From NCBI GenBank assembly GCA_036374435.1, contig DASUTU010000030.1, positions 1-64,000 on the forward strand: DNA of 64,000 bases, read 5' to 3'. Below, one piece after another: positions 32,493 to 39,437 of this stretch. The translations under genes were made by a program, and so were the position numbers. Within the stretch, counting starts at the first letter, position 1, and every line of letters begins with the position of its first letter. The notes below the pieces were generated by a model. That model saw only the letters and a program-made list of their open reading frames with translations, was not told where the DNA came from and did no database searches. The stretch is from CALGFI01 sp036374435. Lineage in GTDB: Bacteria > Actinomycetota > UBA4738 > HRBIN12.

Positions 32493-33239
32493 TCAGGCCG
32501 GTCCGTACCAGGGCGGGGCCGTCCCGCCGGTCAAGATCTCCTTGCGCCTGCGCTCGGCGCGGTCGAGCAGCGGGAGGTGGATGGCCAGCCCCACCGCGGA
32601 CCCGATCAGGAACATCCACGAGTACCGGTCCACGCTTCCCGAGTCATGCCGCATGAGGAGGGTCACGCGGGGCCCTCCGCCCGTGAAGTACCCCTGCGCC
32701 GCAGCCAGCGAGACGTCCTCCGCGGTGGCGAACCGGATCTGCTCGATCGCGAAGTCGCTCGTCTGCAGGGCACCTGGCTCGTGGACGCCCAGTCCGAGGT
32801 CCTCGTTCGCCCGCTCCGCGAGGAACCCCTGGGCGGCGGTCGTCACGCTCTGGACCGATGCGCTGTCCGCGTTGTTCGAACCGGGAGCTCGCCACTCCTG
32901 CCCGTCGGGGTAGGTGGCGTAGGCGTCGTAGACCGGCTCCGGGTCGGTGCCGACGGACTCGACCACCCACGCGGGCTCGGCGCCTCGAGGGCCGAGGTTC
33001 ACGGGGGTGTCCAGGCCCTGGCTGACCCAGAACCCGGTGAGCCAGATGAACGAAATGATGAACATCCATCCGAAGAAGCCCACCGCCAGAACGAGGTACC
33101 CCATCCGCCTGCCGAAGACCGCCGAGAGCAGCAGCAGGACGCTGCCGACGAACAGGACGAACCCGAGGACGGTGGCCAGGCCGCCCTTCAGGAGCGTCTC
33201 GCAGGGAATCTCGAACCCGACGCACGTCTGGGCGAGCAT
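32493..33239 (-). CDS. Uncharacterised membrane protein in the cytochrome bc operon
   Basis: No family recognised. The 248-residue product has two transmembrane helices near the N-terminus (about 16-38 and 41-65, with FFGWMFIISFIWLTGFW), an outside domain of about 130 residues (70-200) and one C-terminal helix (about 210-230). The outside domain contains no CxxCH and no obvious metal motif, so it is not a cytochrome. The gene overlaps the cytochrome c gene by one base (start 33239) and is followed by the 37-residue protein. This makes it a candidate new subunit or assembly factor of the complex. Confidence 0.75.
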   Translation of the reverse strand: MLAQTCVGFEIPCETLLKGGLATVLGFVLFVGSVLLLLSAVFGRRMGYLVLAVGFFGWMFIISFIWLTGFWVSQGLDTPVNLGPRGAEPAWVVESVGTDPEPVYDAYATYPDGQEWRAPGSNNADSASVQSVTTAAQGFLAERANEDLGLGVHEPGALQTSDFAIEQIRFATAEDVSLAAAQGYFTGGGPRVTLLMRHDSGSVDRYSWMFLIGSAVGLAIHLPLLDRAERRRKEILTGGTAPPWYGPA

Positions 33240-33976
33240 CAGACTTGCGCCTCCGGGTTGTCCGTGGCCGGCGGCTTGTCCGGGAACTCCTCGTCGGCCT
33301 GCGTCTGCGCGTCGGGGTTGGTGCACACGTTCTGCTCGGCCGGCACCTGCTCCTCGTCCTGGATGCTCACGAGGTACGCCACGATGTCGTTGATCTGCTG
33401 CTCGTTCAGGGCCCCCTCGTAGCGAACGCTCCACGACGGCATCAGGCCCCGCCCCTGCTCGATCGTCGTGTAGATGTCGGCCAGGCGGTGGATCGCCGGG
33501 TGGCCGGTGAACGGGCCCCCACACACCGTGGTGAGGTTCGGCACCTGGATCGGAGTGTTCGTCTCCGTGTTGAGGATCACGCCGCCGGTCAGGTCGTCCC
33601 CGTGACACTGGACGCAGCCCACGCCGGACTGGTTCTCCTCGGTGAACAGCTCGACGGCGTGACGTCCGCGCTCGATCGCGCTGTCGGTGACCTCTCGTTC
33701 CTGCGTGAGGTTGACGTTCGGCTCGAACAGCCAGACCACCGGGACCCAGATCACGAAGAACACGACCATCAAGACGCCCCAGCCCTGCAGCTTCTGGAGC
33801 AGGGGGGTCTCGAGATCGGCGTCGGAGGGACCCGGACGCATCCCATGCGGGACGTCCGGCGGCGGAACGACACCCGGACGGCGGCCACGCAGGAGCAGGA
33901 CGGCGCCGGCGACGGCGACGACGACGGCGCCGCCGATGGCGAGGATGACCGCCTGCGCCGGGCTGATCGCGATCAC
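33239..33976 (-). CDS. Membrane-anchored monoheme cytochrome c of the bc complex
   Basis: Electron acceptor from the Rieske protein, 245 residues. Two transmembrane helices (about 6-29 and 66-84) anchor it, and a class I cytochrome c domain follows with one heme motif CVQCH (121-125) and the axial methionine in GLMPSW. Actinobacterial QcrC has two CxxCH motifs; here the second is missing, so only one heme is bound. Another cysteine pair (Cys153 and Cys217 regions, TTVCGG and QNVCTN) may form a disulfide. The gene begins 10 bases after the Rieske stop. Maturation would need CcdA, encoded divergently. Confidence 0.88.
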   Translation of the reverse strand: MIAISPAQAVILAIGGAVVVAVAGAVLLLRGRRPGVVPPPDVPHGMRPGPSDADLETPLLQKLQGWGVLMVVFFVIWVPVVWLFEPNVNLTQEREVTDSAIERGRHAVELFTEENQSGVGCVQCHGDDLTGGVILNTETNTPIQVPNLTTVCGGPFTGHPAIHRLADIYTTIEQGRGLMPSWSVRYEGALNEQQINDIVAYLVSIQDEEQVPAEQNVCTNPDAQTQADEEFPDKPPATDNPEAQV

Positions 33977-33986
33977 CGCGTCCCCC

Positions 33987-34724
33987 TCATACGGTGGCCA
34001 CGCAGAACGGCCCTGCCTGGGGGCGCTGGAGCGTGTCGGTGCCGCGCGGCGGTCCCGGGACGACCACGGAGGTGTCGACCAGCACGTCCCCGGCGTCGGT
34101 GATCTCGATCCGGAACCGGTCCAGTCCGCGAGGAGCGGGACCCAGCTTGTATTCGCCCGCGGTGTTGTACTTCGAGCCGTGACAGGGACACTCGAACCAC
34201 TGCGACTGCTTGCAGAACGGGACCCGGCAGCCGAGGTGCACGCAGCGCTGGTACAGCGGCATGACCCCCTCCGCCGCCAACTGGTCGGACGCGTAGTCGA
34301 TGTCGCCGGAGGGACGGCCGTCGTAGATCACGATGTAGAAGCGGCCGGTGCCCGAATACACGGGCTCCTCGGTGGAGTTGATCGCGCGGCGGATGTCGGC
34401 GAGCTTTCCGGCGTTGATCACCGAACCGAACCCGCCCCGGAGGTTCGGCCACAGGAACGCGAGGGTCGCGCCCCCGAACTGCGCCCCGAACACAAGGAGG
34501 GAAGCAACCAGCGACTTCCGGAAGAACTCGCGCCGGCTGAGGGGCTTGGGGGCCTTGGGGGCGGGCTCGCCCAGCGCCGCGGCGGTGGCGGCGGCCTCGG
34601 CGGCCCGCTGCTCGCGCCGCGCTCGGAGGAACGAGAGCCCGAAGGCGATCGCGAACAGGTCGACGATGACGATGACGACGATCGCTACCAGCGTCCCGGT
34701 CGAGATGGCCAGCACCGGCGTCAT
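33987..34724 (-). CDS. Rieske iron-sulfur subunit of the bc complex
   Basis: Passes electrons from quinol to cytochrome c through a [2Fe-2S] cluster. The 245-residue protein has a first transmembrane helix (10-33), a Tat-like motif SRREFFRK (63-70) with a second helix (71-92), and a Rieske domain. Ligands are Cys161, His163 (CVHLGC) and Cys179, His182 (CPCHGS), with Cys166 and Cys181 able to form the usual disulfide. Having two membrane spans, one Tat-type, resembles the multi-span Rieske proteins of Actinomycetota. The ATG at 34724 is used; it overlaps the end of the upstream gene by four bases. Confidence 0.93.
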   Translation of the reverse strand: MTPVLAISTGTLVAIVVIVIVDLFAIAFGLSFLRARREQRAAEAAATAAALGEPAPKAPKPLSRREFFRKSLVASLLVFGAQFGGATLAFLWPNLRGGFGSVINAGKLADIRRAINSTEEPVYSGTGRFYIVIYDGRPSGDIDYASDQLAAEGVMPLYQRCVHLGCRVPFCKQSQWFECPCHGSKYNTAGEYKLGPAPRGLDRFRIEITDAGDVLVDTSVVVPGPPRGTDTLQRPQAGPFCVATV

Positions 34725-35626
34725 AACTCGAAGAACACCCCTTGCGCCCACGGCCAGACCCAGTTGTAGCCGGTGCCGCGGAAGAAGGACCCGATGATGG
34801 TCAACGTGGCGCCGAACATCATCAGCATCGTGAACATGGTGATCGCGAGCTTGCGATCACCCGGCTTGGTGCTCGGGTTGCGGTCGACGTAGGGAACCAC
34901 CGCCAGGGCGAGCAGCACCAGCGTCGGAGCGAAGAGCACGCCGGCCACCATGGGGTGGAAGTACCGCAGCAGCTCCTGGAGGCCGAGGAAGTACCACGGG
35001 GCCTTCGACGGGTTCGGGGTCAGGTTCGGGTTGGCGAGCTCGCGCAGCGGCGCATTGACGAACGTCGAGAAGATCACCAGCCCGCCGAGCACGATCAGCA
35101 TGGCCACGAACTCCTCGATCAGCAGGTGCGGCCAGACGTTGATCCGGTCCCCCTGCTCCCGCTCGACCCGCTGGATCCCCTCGGGCGGCACCAGCGCCAG
35201 CAGCCGGTGTTTCTCCTGCGCCCCCTTCTTCGGCTCCGGCACGTTCCCGGTCGGAGCCGGCGCCTGCCTGGTGGGAGCCAATGTGGTGGCACCGGCGGCG
35301 GGCGCCGAAGCGGCGGCAGCCGCCGCAGGTGCCGACGCAGCAGCAGCGGGGGCCGGAGCTGCGCTCGGAGCGGAGGTCGCCGCAGGCGCCGGCGACTCGG
35401 CCGCGCCCGAAGCCGCTCCACCATCCCCCTCCGCCGCGGCTGAGCGAGCCGGCGTGGCGGCGGCCGGAGCGGGCGCGCTGCCCTCTCCGGTCTTGGCTCT
35501 ATGGGCTCGAACGGCAGCCGAGCGGGCCCGGCCTTCGGCGACCCGCCGGTCGGTGCCCTTAGCGAGCTCGTCGGCCAGGACCCGGTCGAAGGTCTCCTGG
35601 TCGAGCGGGGTGTCGTCGCGCGCCAT
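34721..35626 (-). CDS. Cytochrome b C-terminal (subunit IV/PetD-like) with Ala/Pro-rich N-terminal extension
   Basis: Carries the last helices of split cytochrome b, including the quinol site. The conserved segment PNPSKAPWYFLGLQELL and four hydrophobic helices in the C-terminal 170 residues fit PetD/subunit IV. The N-terminal 130 residues have no homologous fold: after an acidic/basic start (MARDDTPLDQETF) come about 90 residues mostly of Ala, Pro, Ser and Gly, probably a flexible cytoplasmic arm. Such a long arm is unusual for this subunit (about 160 residues in b6f). It lies between cytochrome b and the Rieske gene. Confidence 0.9.
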   Translation of the reverse strand: MARDDTPLDQETFDRVLADELAKGTDRRVAEGRARSAAVRAHRAKTGEGSAPAPAAATPARSAAAEGDGGAASGAAESPAPAATSAPSAAPAPAAAASAPAAAAAASAPAAGATTLAPTRQAPAPTGNVPEPKKGAQEKHRLLALVPPEGIQRVEREQGDRINVWPHLLIEEFVAMLIVLGGLVIFSTFVNAPLRELANPNLTPNPSKAPWYFLGLQELLRYFHPMVAGVLFAPTLVLLALAVVPYVDRNPSTKPGDRKLAITMFTMLMMFGATLTIIGSFFRGTGYNWVWPWAQGVFFEL

Positions 35627-35642
35627 GTCCTTGCCTCAGCTC

Positions 35643-36413
35643 CTACAGCGGTCCCGAGATGCCACCGTCTTTGCGGATCCGCCAGAAGTGCACCGCCAGG
35701 AAGATCACCAGCACGAACGGCAGCGCGAGCACGTGCAACACGTACCAGCGGAGCAACGTGTCCGGTCCCACCACCACGCCGCCGAGCAATAGGAAGTTCG
35801 CCTGGCTGGCGATCATGGGCGAGTACGCGGCGAGGGACGTCCCCACCGTAACCGCCCAGATCGCGAGCTGGTCCCACGGCAGCAGGTAGCCGGTGAACGA
35901 CAGCCCGAGCGTCAGGAACAGCAAGACCACGCCGACCACCCAGTTGAACTCCCGCGGCGGCTTGTACGAGCCCGTGTAGAAGACGCGGGCCATGTGCAGC
36001 GTCACGGTGAAGACCATCAGGTGGGCGCCCCAACGGTGGATGTTGCGGACCAGGTCGCCGAAGAACACGGACGTCCGGATGTTCTGCATGTCGGTGTACG
36101 CCTGGGCCGCGCCGATCTCCGCGGCGGGCCGGTAGAAGAACATCAGGAAGATCCCGGTCACCGTGAGCAGGATGAACAGGAAGAACGAGAGGCCGCCCAG
36201 GCAGAACGTGTAGGTCAACTTCAGCCCGTGACGCTTCATCTTGACGGGGTGGAGGTGGTACAGGACGTTGTTCATGGTCGCGAGCGCCCGGTCGCGCGAC
36301 GTGTCCTTGTAGCCCTTGCGGAAGATCGATCCCGGCCGGAAGATCGACTTCCAGACCTCGGTCTCCCGAACTCGATCCAGCACCTCGCTCGGCGAGGGCG
36401 GTTTGAGCTTCAC
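35643..36413 (-). CDS. Cytochrome b N-terminal (cytochrome b6-like) subunit
   Basis: Four-helix diheme cytochrome b, 256 residues, of the quinol-oxidising complex. The heme ligand pairs are His126/His140 (13 residues between) and His227/His242 (14 between); the 14-residue spacing in the second pair is the b6f type, whereas mitochondrial bc1 has 13. The short length also shows that the protein is split as in b6f and Bacillus complexes, unlike the long QcrB of Streptomyces. The GTG at 36413 follows AAGGAG (36425-36418 region). An N-terminal 55-residue arm precedes the first helix. Confidence 0.93.
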   Translation of the reverse strand: MKLKPPSPSEVLDRVRETEVWKSIFRPGSIFRKGYKDTSRDRALATMNNVLYHLHPVKMKRHGLKLTYTFCLGGLSFFLFILLTVTGIFLMFFYRPAAEIGAAQAYTDMQNIRTSVFFGDLVRNIHRWGAHLMVFTVTLHMARVFYTGSYKPPREFNWVVGVVLLFLTLGLSFTGYLLPWDQLAIWAVTVGTSLAAYSPMIASQANFLLLGGVVVGPDTLLRWYVLHVLALPFVLVIFLAVHFWRIRKDGGISGPL

Positions 36414-36435
36414 CCCGCTCCTTCCCCAGCTCTCG

Positions 36436-36834
36436 TTATTCGGCCTCGGCCCGCTGTGACTCGGGCACGGCGGCCATCCGTCGCTGCCCCGAGGACGGTT
36501 CGGGCAGCCGCGCATAGTACAGCGTGTCGGTGGGGCAGCGCTCGACGCAGACCGAGCACCGAGTGCAGGCGTTGTCGTCGACCACGAAGATCGAGAAGGC
36601 CTGGCCGATCTCTGCGTCCACGGCCTCGTCGGCCGCCCCCTCCACGATGTCCGTGGACATCATGAAGATGCAGTTCCACGGGCAGACGTCCTCGCAGGCC
36701 CGGCACAAGATGCAGTTGTCCGGGTCAAGCATGAGGTGTTTGGGCGAACGAACCCCCTGGGTCAGCCACGAGGGGTCGACGCCCTCCACGACGTAGTCGG
36801 TGTGGATGTCGACTTCGGTCTTCGTGAACGGCAT
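36436..36834 (-). CDS. 2x[4Fe-4S] ferredoxin-like subunit in the bc operon
   Basis: Iron-sulfur protein of 132 residues with two complete cluster motifs: Cys41-x2-Cys44-x2-Cys47-x3-Cys51 (CILCRACEDVCP) and Cys90-x2-Cys93-x2-Cys96-x3-Cys100 (CTRCSVCVERCP). There are no transmembrane helices or signal peptide, so it faces the cytoplasm. An extra 30-residue insertion lies between the clusters. Classic bc1 and b6f operons do not include such a gene. It may dock on the complex and feed or accept electrons at the cytoplasmic quinone site. The ATG at 36834 is chosen; an upstream ATG at 36888 would overlap the previous gene. Confidence 0.88.
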   Translation of the reverse strand: MPFTKTEVDIHTDYVVEGVDPSWLTQGVRSPKHLMLDPDNCILCRACEDVCPWNCIFMMSTDIVEGAADEAVDAEIGQAFSIFVVDDNACTRCSVCVERCPTDTLYYARLPEPSSGQRRMAAVPESQRAEAE

Positions 36835-36850
36835 CAGTCCTCCGAACCCG

Positions 36851-37201
36851 TCATCGATACCCTCCGGTCGGGCGATCGCCCGAGGCACCCCGGAGCTTGC
36901 GGCGCCAGTTCTGCATGATCGCGGCCGCGACCACGATCGTGACGAACGGCCCGATCGACAGGTTCACCGCGACGAAGTCGCGGGCGAGAGGCCGCCAGTC
37001 CGACGTCCCCGAAAGCCCGTCCCACCCGAGCGTCTGTTCGGCGAAGTACAGCCAGAACGACGGGATCACCGCCATCGAGACGACAGAGAAGAAGCCCAAT
37101 CCCACCGCGAACACGACGGCCTTCGTCCAGGTCCATTCGAAATCCCGGACGATCGGCTCGGCCCGCTCCCGCAGCTTGACCAGCGGTTCCGGGACCTTCA
37201 T
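36851..37201 (-). CDS. Two-helix membrane protein, first gene of the bc operon
   Basis: No family recognised. The 116-residue product has a charged helical start (PEPLVKLRERAEPIVRDFEW), two transmembrane helices (about 27-50 and 76-97) and a basic tail. It is the first gene of the minus-strand operon and ends 16 bases before the ferredoxin start, so it could anchor that soluble protein to the membrane or to cytochrome b. There is no heme or metal motif. A TAGAAT -10 (37266-37261) lies 60 bases upstream. Confidence 0.72.
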   Translation of the reverse strand: MKVPEPLVKLRERAEPIVRDFEWTWTKAVVFAVGLGFFSVVSMAVIPSFWLYFAEQTLGWDGLSGTSDWRPLARDFVAVNLSIGPFVTIVVAAAIMQNWRRKLRGASGDRPTGGYR

Positions 37202-37260
37202 ACGACCCCCACCATCACGCGAAACGTAACTCCCAACTCGATCGCGCGTCCCGAAGGCGG

Positions 37261-37266
37261 ATTCTA
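37261..37266 (-). promoter_or_regulatory. -10 element of the bc operon
   Basis: TAGAAT on the minus strand is close to consensus and lies 59 bases before the ATG at 37201. No good -35 is seen; the Rex-like site lies 47 bases upstream. Confidence 0.4.
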
Positions 37267-37312
37267 CACGGGCCCCTGGTGCCTCCCGGGCGCCGAGCTC
37301 CTGCGGGACGTC

Positions 37313-37330
37313 TCGTGAAAGCCTTCACAA
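37313..37330. promoter_or_regulatory. Rex operator between the bc operon and ccdA
   Basis: TCGTGAA, AGCC, TTCACAA differs from the Rex consensus TTGTGAA-N4-TTCACAA by one base in one half. It lies between divergent operons, closer to the bc promoter (-10 at 37266-37261) than to the ccdA -10 (37396-37401), and could control either. Confidence 0.65.
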
Positions 37331-37395
37331 GCGCACGTTCCAACTATGGCAAGGAGCCTTGGCCGCCGCAACCCACTCTCCACGGAGCCCACTCC

Positions 37396-37401
37396 TACAC
37401 T
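37396..37401 (+). promoter_or_regulatory. -10 element of ccdA, leaderless type
   Basis: TACACT ends six bases before the GTG at 37408, so the transcript would begin at the start codon. No -35 is evident. Confidence 0.4.
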
Positions 37402-37407
37402 TGGGGT

Positions 37408-38145
37408 GTGCTCGTGGACTTCGTCCAGGACGGCCTCGGGTCGTGGTGGGCGCCCGGGCTGGCGTTCGCGGCCGGGGTCGTCTCGTTCGCCTCGCCGTGC
37501 GTCTTCCCGTTAGTGCCGGGGTACCTGTCGTTCGTCGCCGGGGGCGAGGCGGCGGACGAACGCCGGTCGGCCGTCCCGATCCTCCTGTTCATCGCGGGCT
37601 TCGCGGCGGTGTTCACGGCGCTGGGCGCGTTCACGGGGGCGATCAAGAGCGTGCTGGCCTCGTCGGCGGGGATCCGCGTCTCGGGCGCGATCATCGTGGC
37701 CTTCGGCGTGCTGATGCTCCTGTACGCGCTCCGCATCGGGACGCCGTCGCTGTTCGCGGAGCGCCGCCCCCTCCTCGCCGAGGTTCGCCCGGGGCCCGTG
37801 TGGGCGTTCCCGCTCGGGGTGGCGTTCGGCGCTGGCTGGACCCCGTGCATCGGGCCGGTCCTCGCCGGCGTCCTGGCCATCGCGGCAGCCCAGGGCGGCT
37901 CGTTCCGGGGGGCCGGGCTGCTGTTCGTCTACTCGATCGGGCTGGGGTTGCCGTTCTTGCTGGTCGGCCTGGGCGTGAGGCGGTTGATGGGCGCCCTCGC
38001 GTTCGTGCGGCGGAACTATCACTGGTTCGCCGGTGTCTCCGGCGTCGTGATGATCGCGATCGGAGTGTTGGTGGCGACCAACCTGTGGACGCGGCTGCTG
38101 GGTCCGGTGCTCCGGGCCATCAACAGCTTCGAGCCGCCGATCTGA
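37408..38145 (+). CDS. ccdA: Cytochrome c biogenesis protein CcdA
   Basis: Membrane thiol transporter that carries reducing power across the membrane for the insertion of heme into apocytochrome c. The 245-residue protein has six transmembrane helices; the two redox cysteines lie in SFASPCVFPLVPGYLSF (first helix) and in GAGWTPCIGPVLAG (fourth helix). This is the short CcdA form. It is divergent from the bc operon, whose cytochrome c needs it, and precedes the caa3 oxidase genes whose subunit II has a fused cytochrome c. No ccsB/ResB is in the window. Upstream GTG codons make the start slightly uncertain (37408 or 37414). Confidence 0.92.
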   Translation: MLVDFVQDGLGSWWAPGLAFAAGVVSFASPCVFPLVPGYLSFVAGGEAADERRSAVPILLFIAGFAAVFTALGAFTGAIKSVLASSAGIRVSGAIIVAFGVLMLLYALRIGTPSLFAERRPLLAEVRPGPVWAFPLGVAFGAGWTPCIGPVLAGVLAIAAAQGGSFRGAGLLFVYSIGLGLPFLLVGLGVRRLMGALAFVRRNYHWFAGVSGVVMIAIGVLVATNLWTRLLGPVLRAINSFEPPI

Positions 38146-38176
38146 GCTCCCGGTGTTCGACGGACGGCCGCGCCGC

Positions 38177-38258
38177 TAGGATCGAACCAGTGGGGGTCCT
38201 CGATCCTGCACGAGGCCGACGCCGATTCGAAGGTGTACAGTGCGCCGGCATTCGGTGA
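38177..38258 (+). promoter_or_regulatory. coxB upstream region: -10, inverted repeat and possible 22-codon leader ORF
   Basis: TAGGAT (38177-38182) lies seven bases before a GTG at 38190 that opens a 22-residue frame ending at 38258. The -10 is overlapped by an inverted repeat AGGATCGA/TCGATCCT (38178-38185, 38200-38207), which could be an operator or hairpin. The oxidase gene starts at 38294. This combination may control the caa3 operon; it is inferred from sequence only. Confidence 0.35.
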
Positions 38259-38293
38259 CCCGGCGATGCTCGGTTCGGAGGGATCCGGCGAAG

Positions 38294-39421
38294 GTGCGTA
38301 GGAAGACGCTGCTGGCCGTCGGCCTGGTGGCCCTGGCCGCGGTCCTCGGCGCGTGCGCCCCGAATGCCACCCAGGACTCCCTGGAGCCGGCGGGGGAGTT
38401 CGCGCGCAAGTCCCACGATCTGTTCGTGCCGGTCTTCTGGGTGGCGACCGGCATCTTCGTCGTGGTCGAGGGCGCCCTGGTCGTCTTCGCGTTCCGGTAT
38501 CGCCACCGCAAGGGCCGCGAGGGGATCCCTCCGCAGGTGCACGGGAACACCCGGCTCGAGGTGGCCTGGACGATCCTTCCGGCCGTGATCCTTGCCGGCG
38601 TGGCCGTTCCCACGGTCGCGACGATCTTCGACCTGGCGCGCCAGCCCGAAGAGGGCACCATGCGGGTGGACGTCCTCGGGCACCAGTGGTGGTGGGAGTT
38701 CAACTATCTCGAGCAGGGGTTTACCACCGCGAACGAGCTCCACATCCCCACGGGCGAGCCCGTCTACCTCCGCCTGTGCGGCGTGGGGCTGGGCGGCATC
38801 CCGGACGCCAAGACGCCGGTACCGACAGAGTGCCAGCCGGGCCCACCGGACGGCCCCGCGGCGGCGGCCGTCGGCGACGCGGTGGTCCACTCGTTCTGGG
38901 TGCCGCAGCTCGCCGGGACGATCGACGTCGTGCCGGGCCAGACCAATTTCTTGTGGATCGAGGCCGACGAGCCGGGCCGATACCCGGGGCAATGCAAGGA
39001 GTTCTGCGGGCTCTCTCACGCGTACATGAAGTTCGTCGTGGTGGCGCACGACCCGGGGGACTACCAACGGTGGGTGGAGGGGCAGCAGGCCCCGGCCGCG
39101 ATGCCCGAGCCGGAGACCGCGGCCGCGTCGGGCGCGCAGACGTTCGCCGCCCAGAACCGGTGCACGCGGTGCCACACCATCGACGGGCTGGAGGACCAGG
39201 ACGGCCAACCCGTCGTCGGCTCGAACGGAGCCCCCGACCTGACGCACTTCATGAGCCGCGAGTGTTTCCGCGGGTGCACGCTGCCCGTCACCGAGGAGAA
39301 CCTGCGGCGATGGCTGCAGAACCCGCAGGCCGTGGAGGCCGGGTCGTGGATGGTGGTCGACCCGCCGCTGACCGAGGGCGAGATCGACGACCTCGTCGCG
39401 TTCCTGCAGACGTTGCGATGA
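38294..39421 (+). CDS. coxB: Cytochrome c oxidase subunit II with fused cytochrome c (caa3 type)
   Basis: Receives electrons and carries the CuA centre, then passes them to subunit I. The 375-residue lipoprotein (lipobox VLGAC, Cys21) has two transmembrane helices (about 45-68 and 92-112) and a cupredoxin domain with the CuA ligands His199, Cys234, Cys238, His242 and Met245. A loop of about 30 residues (165-195) containing Cys180 is inserted before the first ligand. A C-terminal cytochrome c with CTRCH (290-294) makes it a caa3 subunit. Start GTG 38294 is preferred since it begins the signal; GTG 38240 would add 18 residues. Confidence 0.93.
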   Translation: MRRKTLLAVGLVALAAVLGACAPNATQDSLEPAGEFARKSHDLFVPVFWVATGIFVVVEGALVVFAFRYRHRKGREGIPPQVHGNTRLEVAWTILPAVILAGVAVPTVATIFDLARQPEEGTMRVDVLGHQWWWEFNYLEQGFTTANELHIPTGEPVYLRLCGVGLGGIPDAKTPVPTECQPGPPDGPAAAAVGDAVVHSFWVPQLAGTIDVVPGQTNFLWIEADEPGRYPGQCKEFCGLSHAYMKFVVVAHDPGDYQRWVEGQQAPAAMPEPETAAASGAQTFAAQNRCTRCHTIDGLEDQDGQPVVGSNGAPDLTHFMSRECFRGCTLPVTEENLRRWLQNPQAVEAGSWMVVDPPLTEGEIDDLVAFLQTLR

Positions 39422-39437
39422 CGGAGGGGGTGATGCG

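Noticed and set aside
38240..38293. Longer coxB start at 38240
   Set aside because: It adds an arginine-rich stretch before a complete lipoprotein signal; 38294 is more typical, though not proven.
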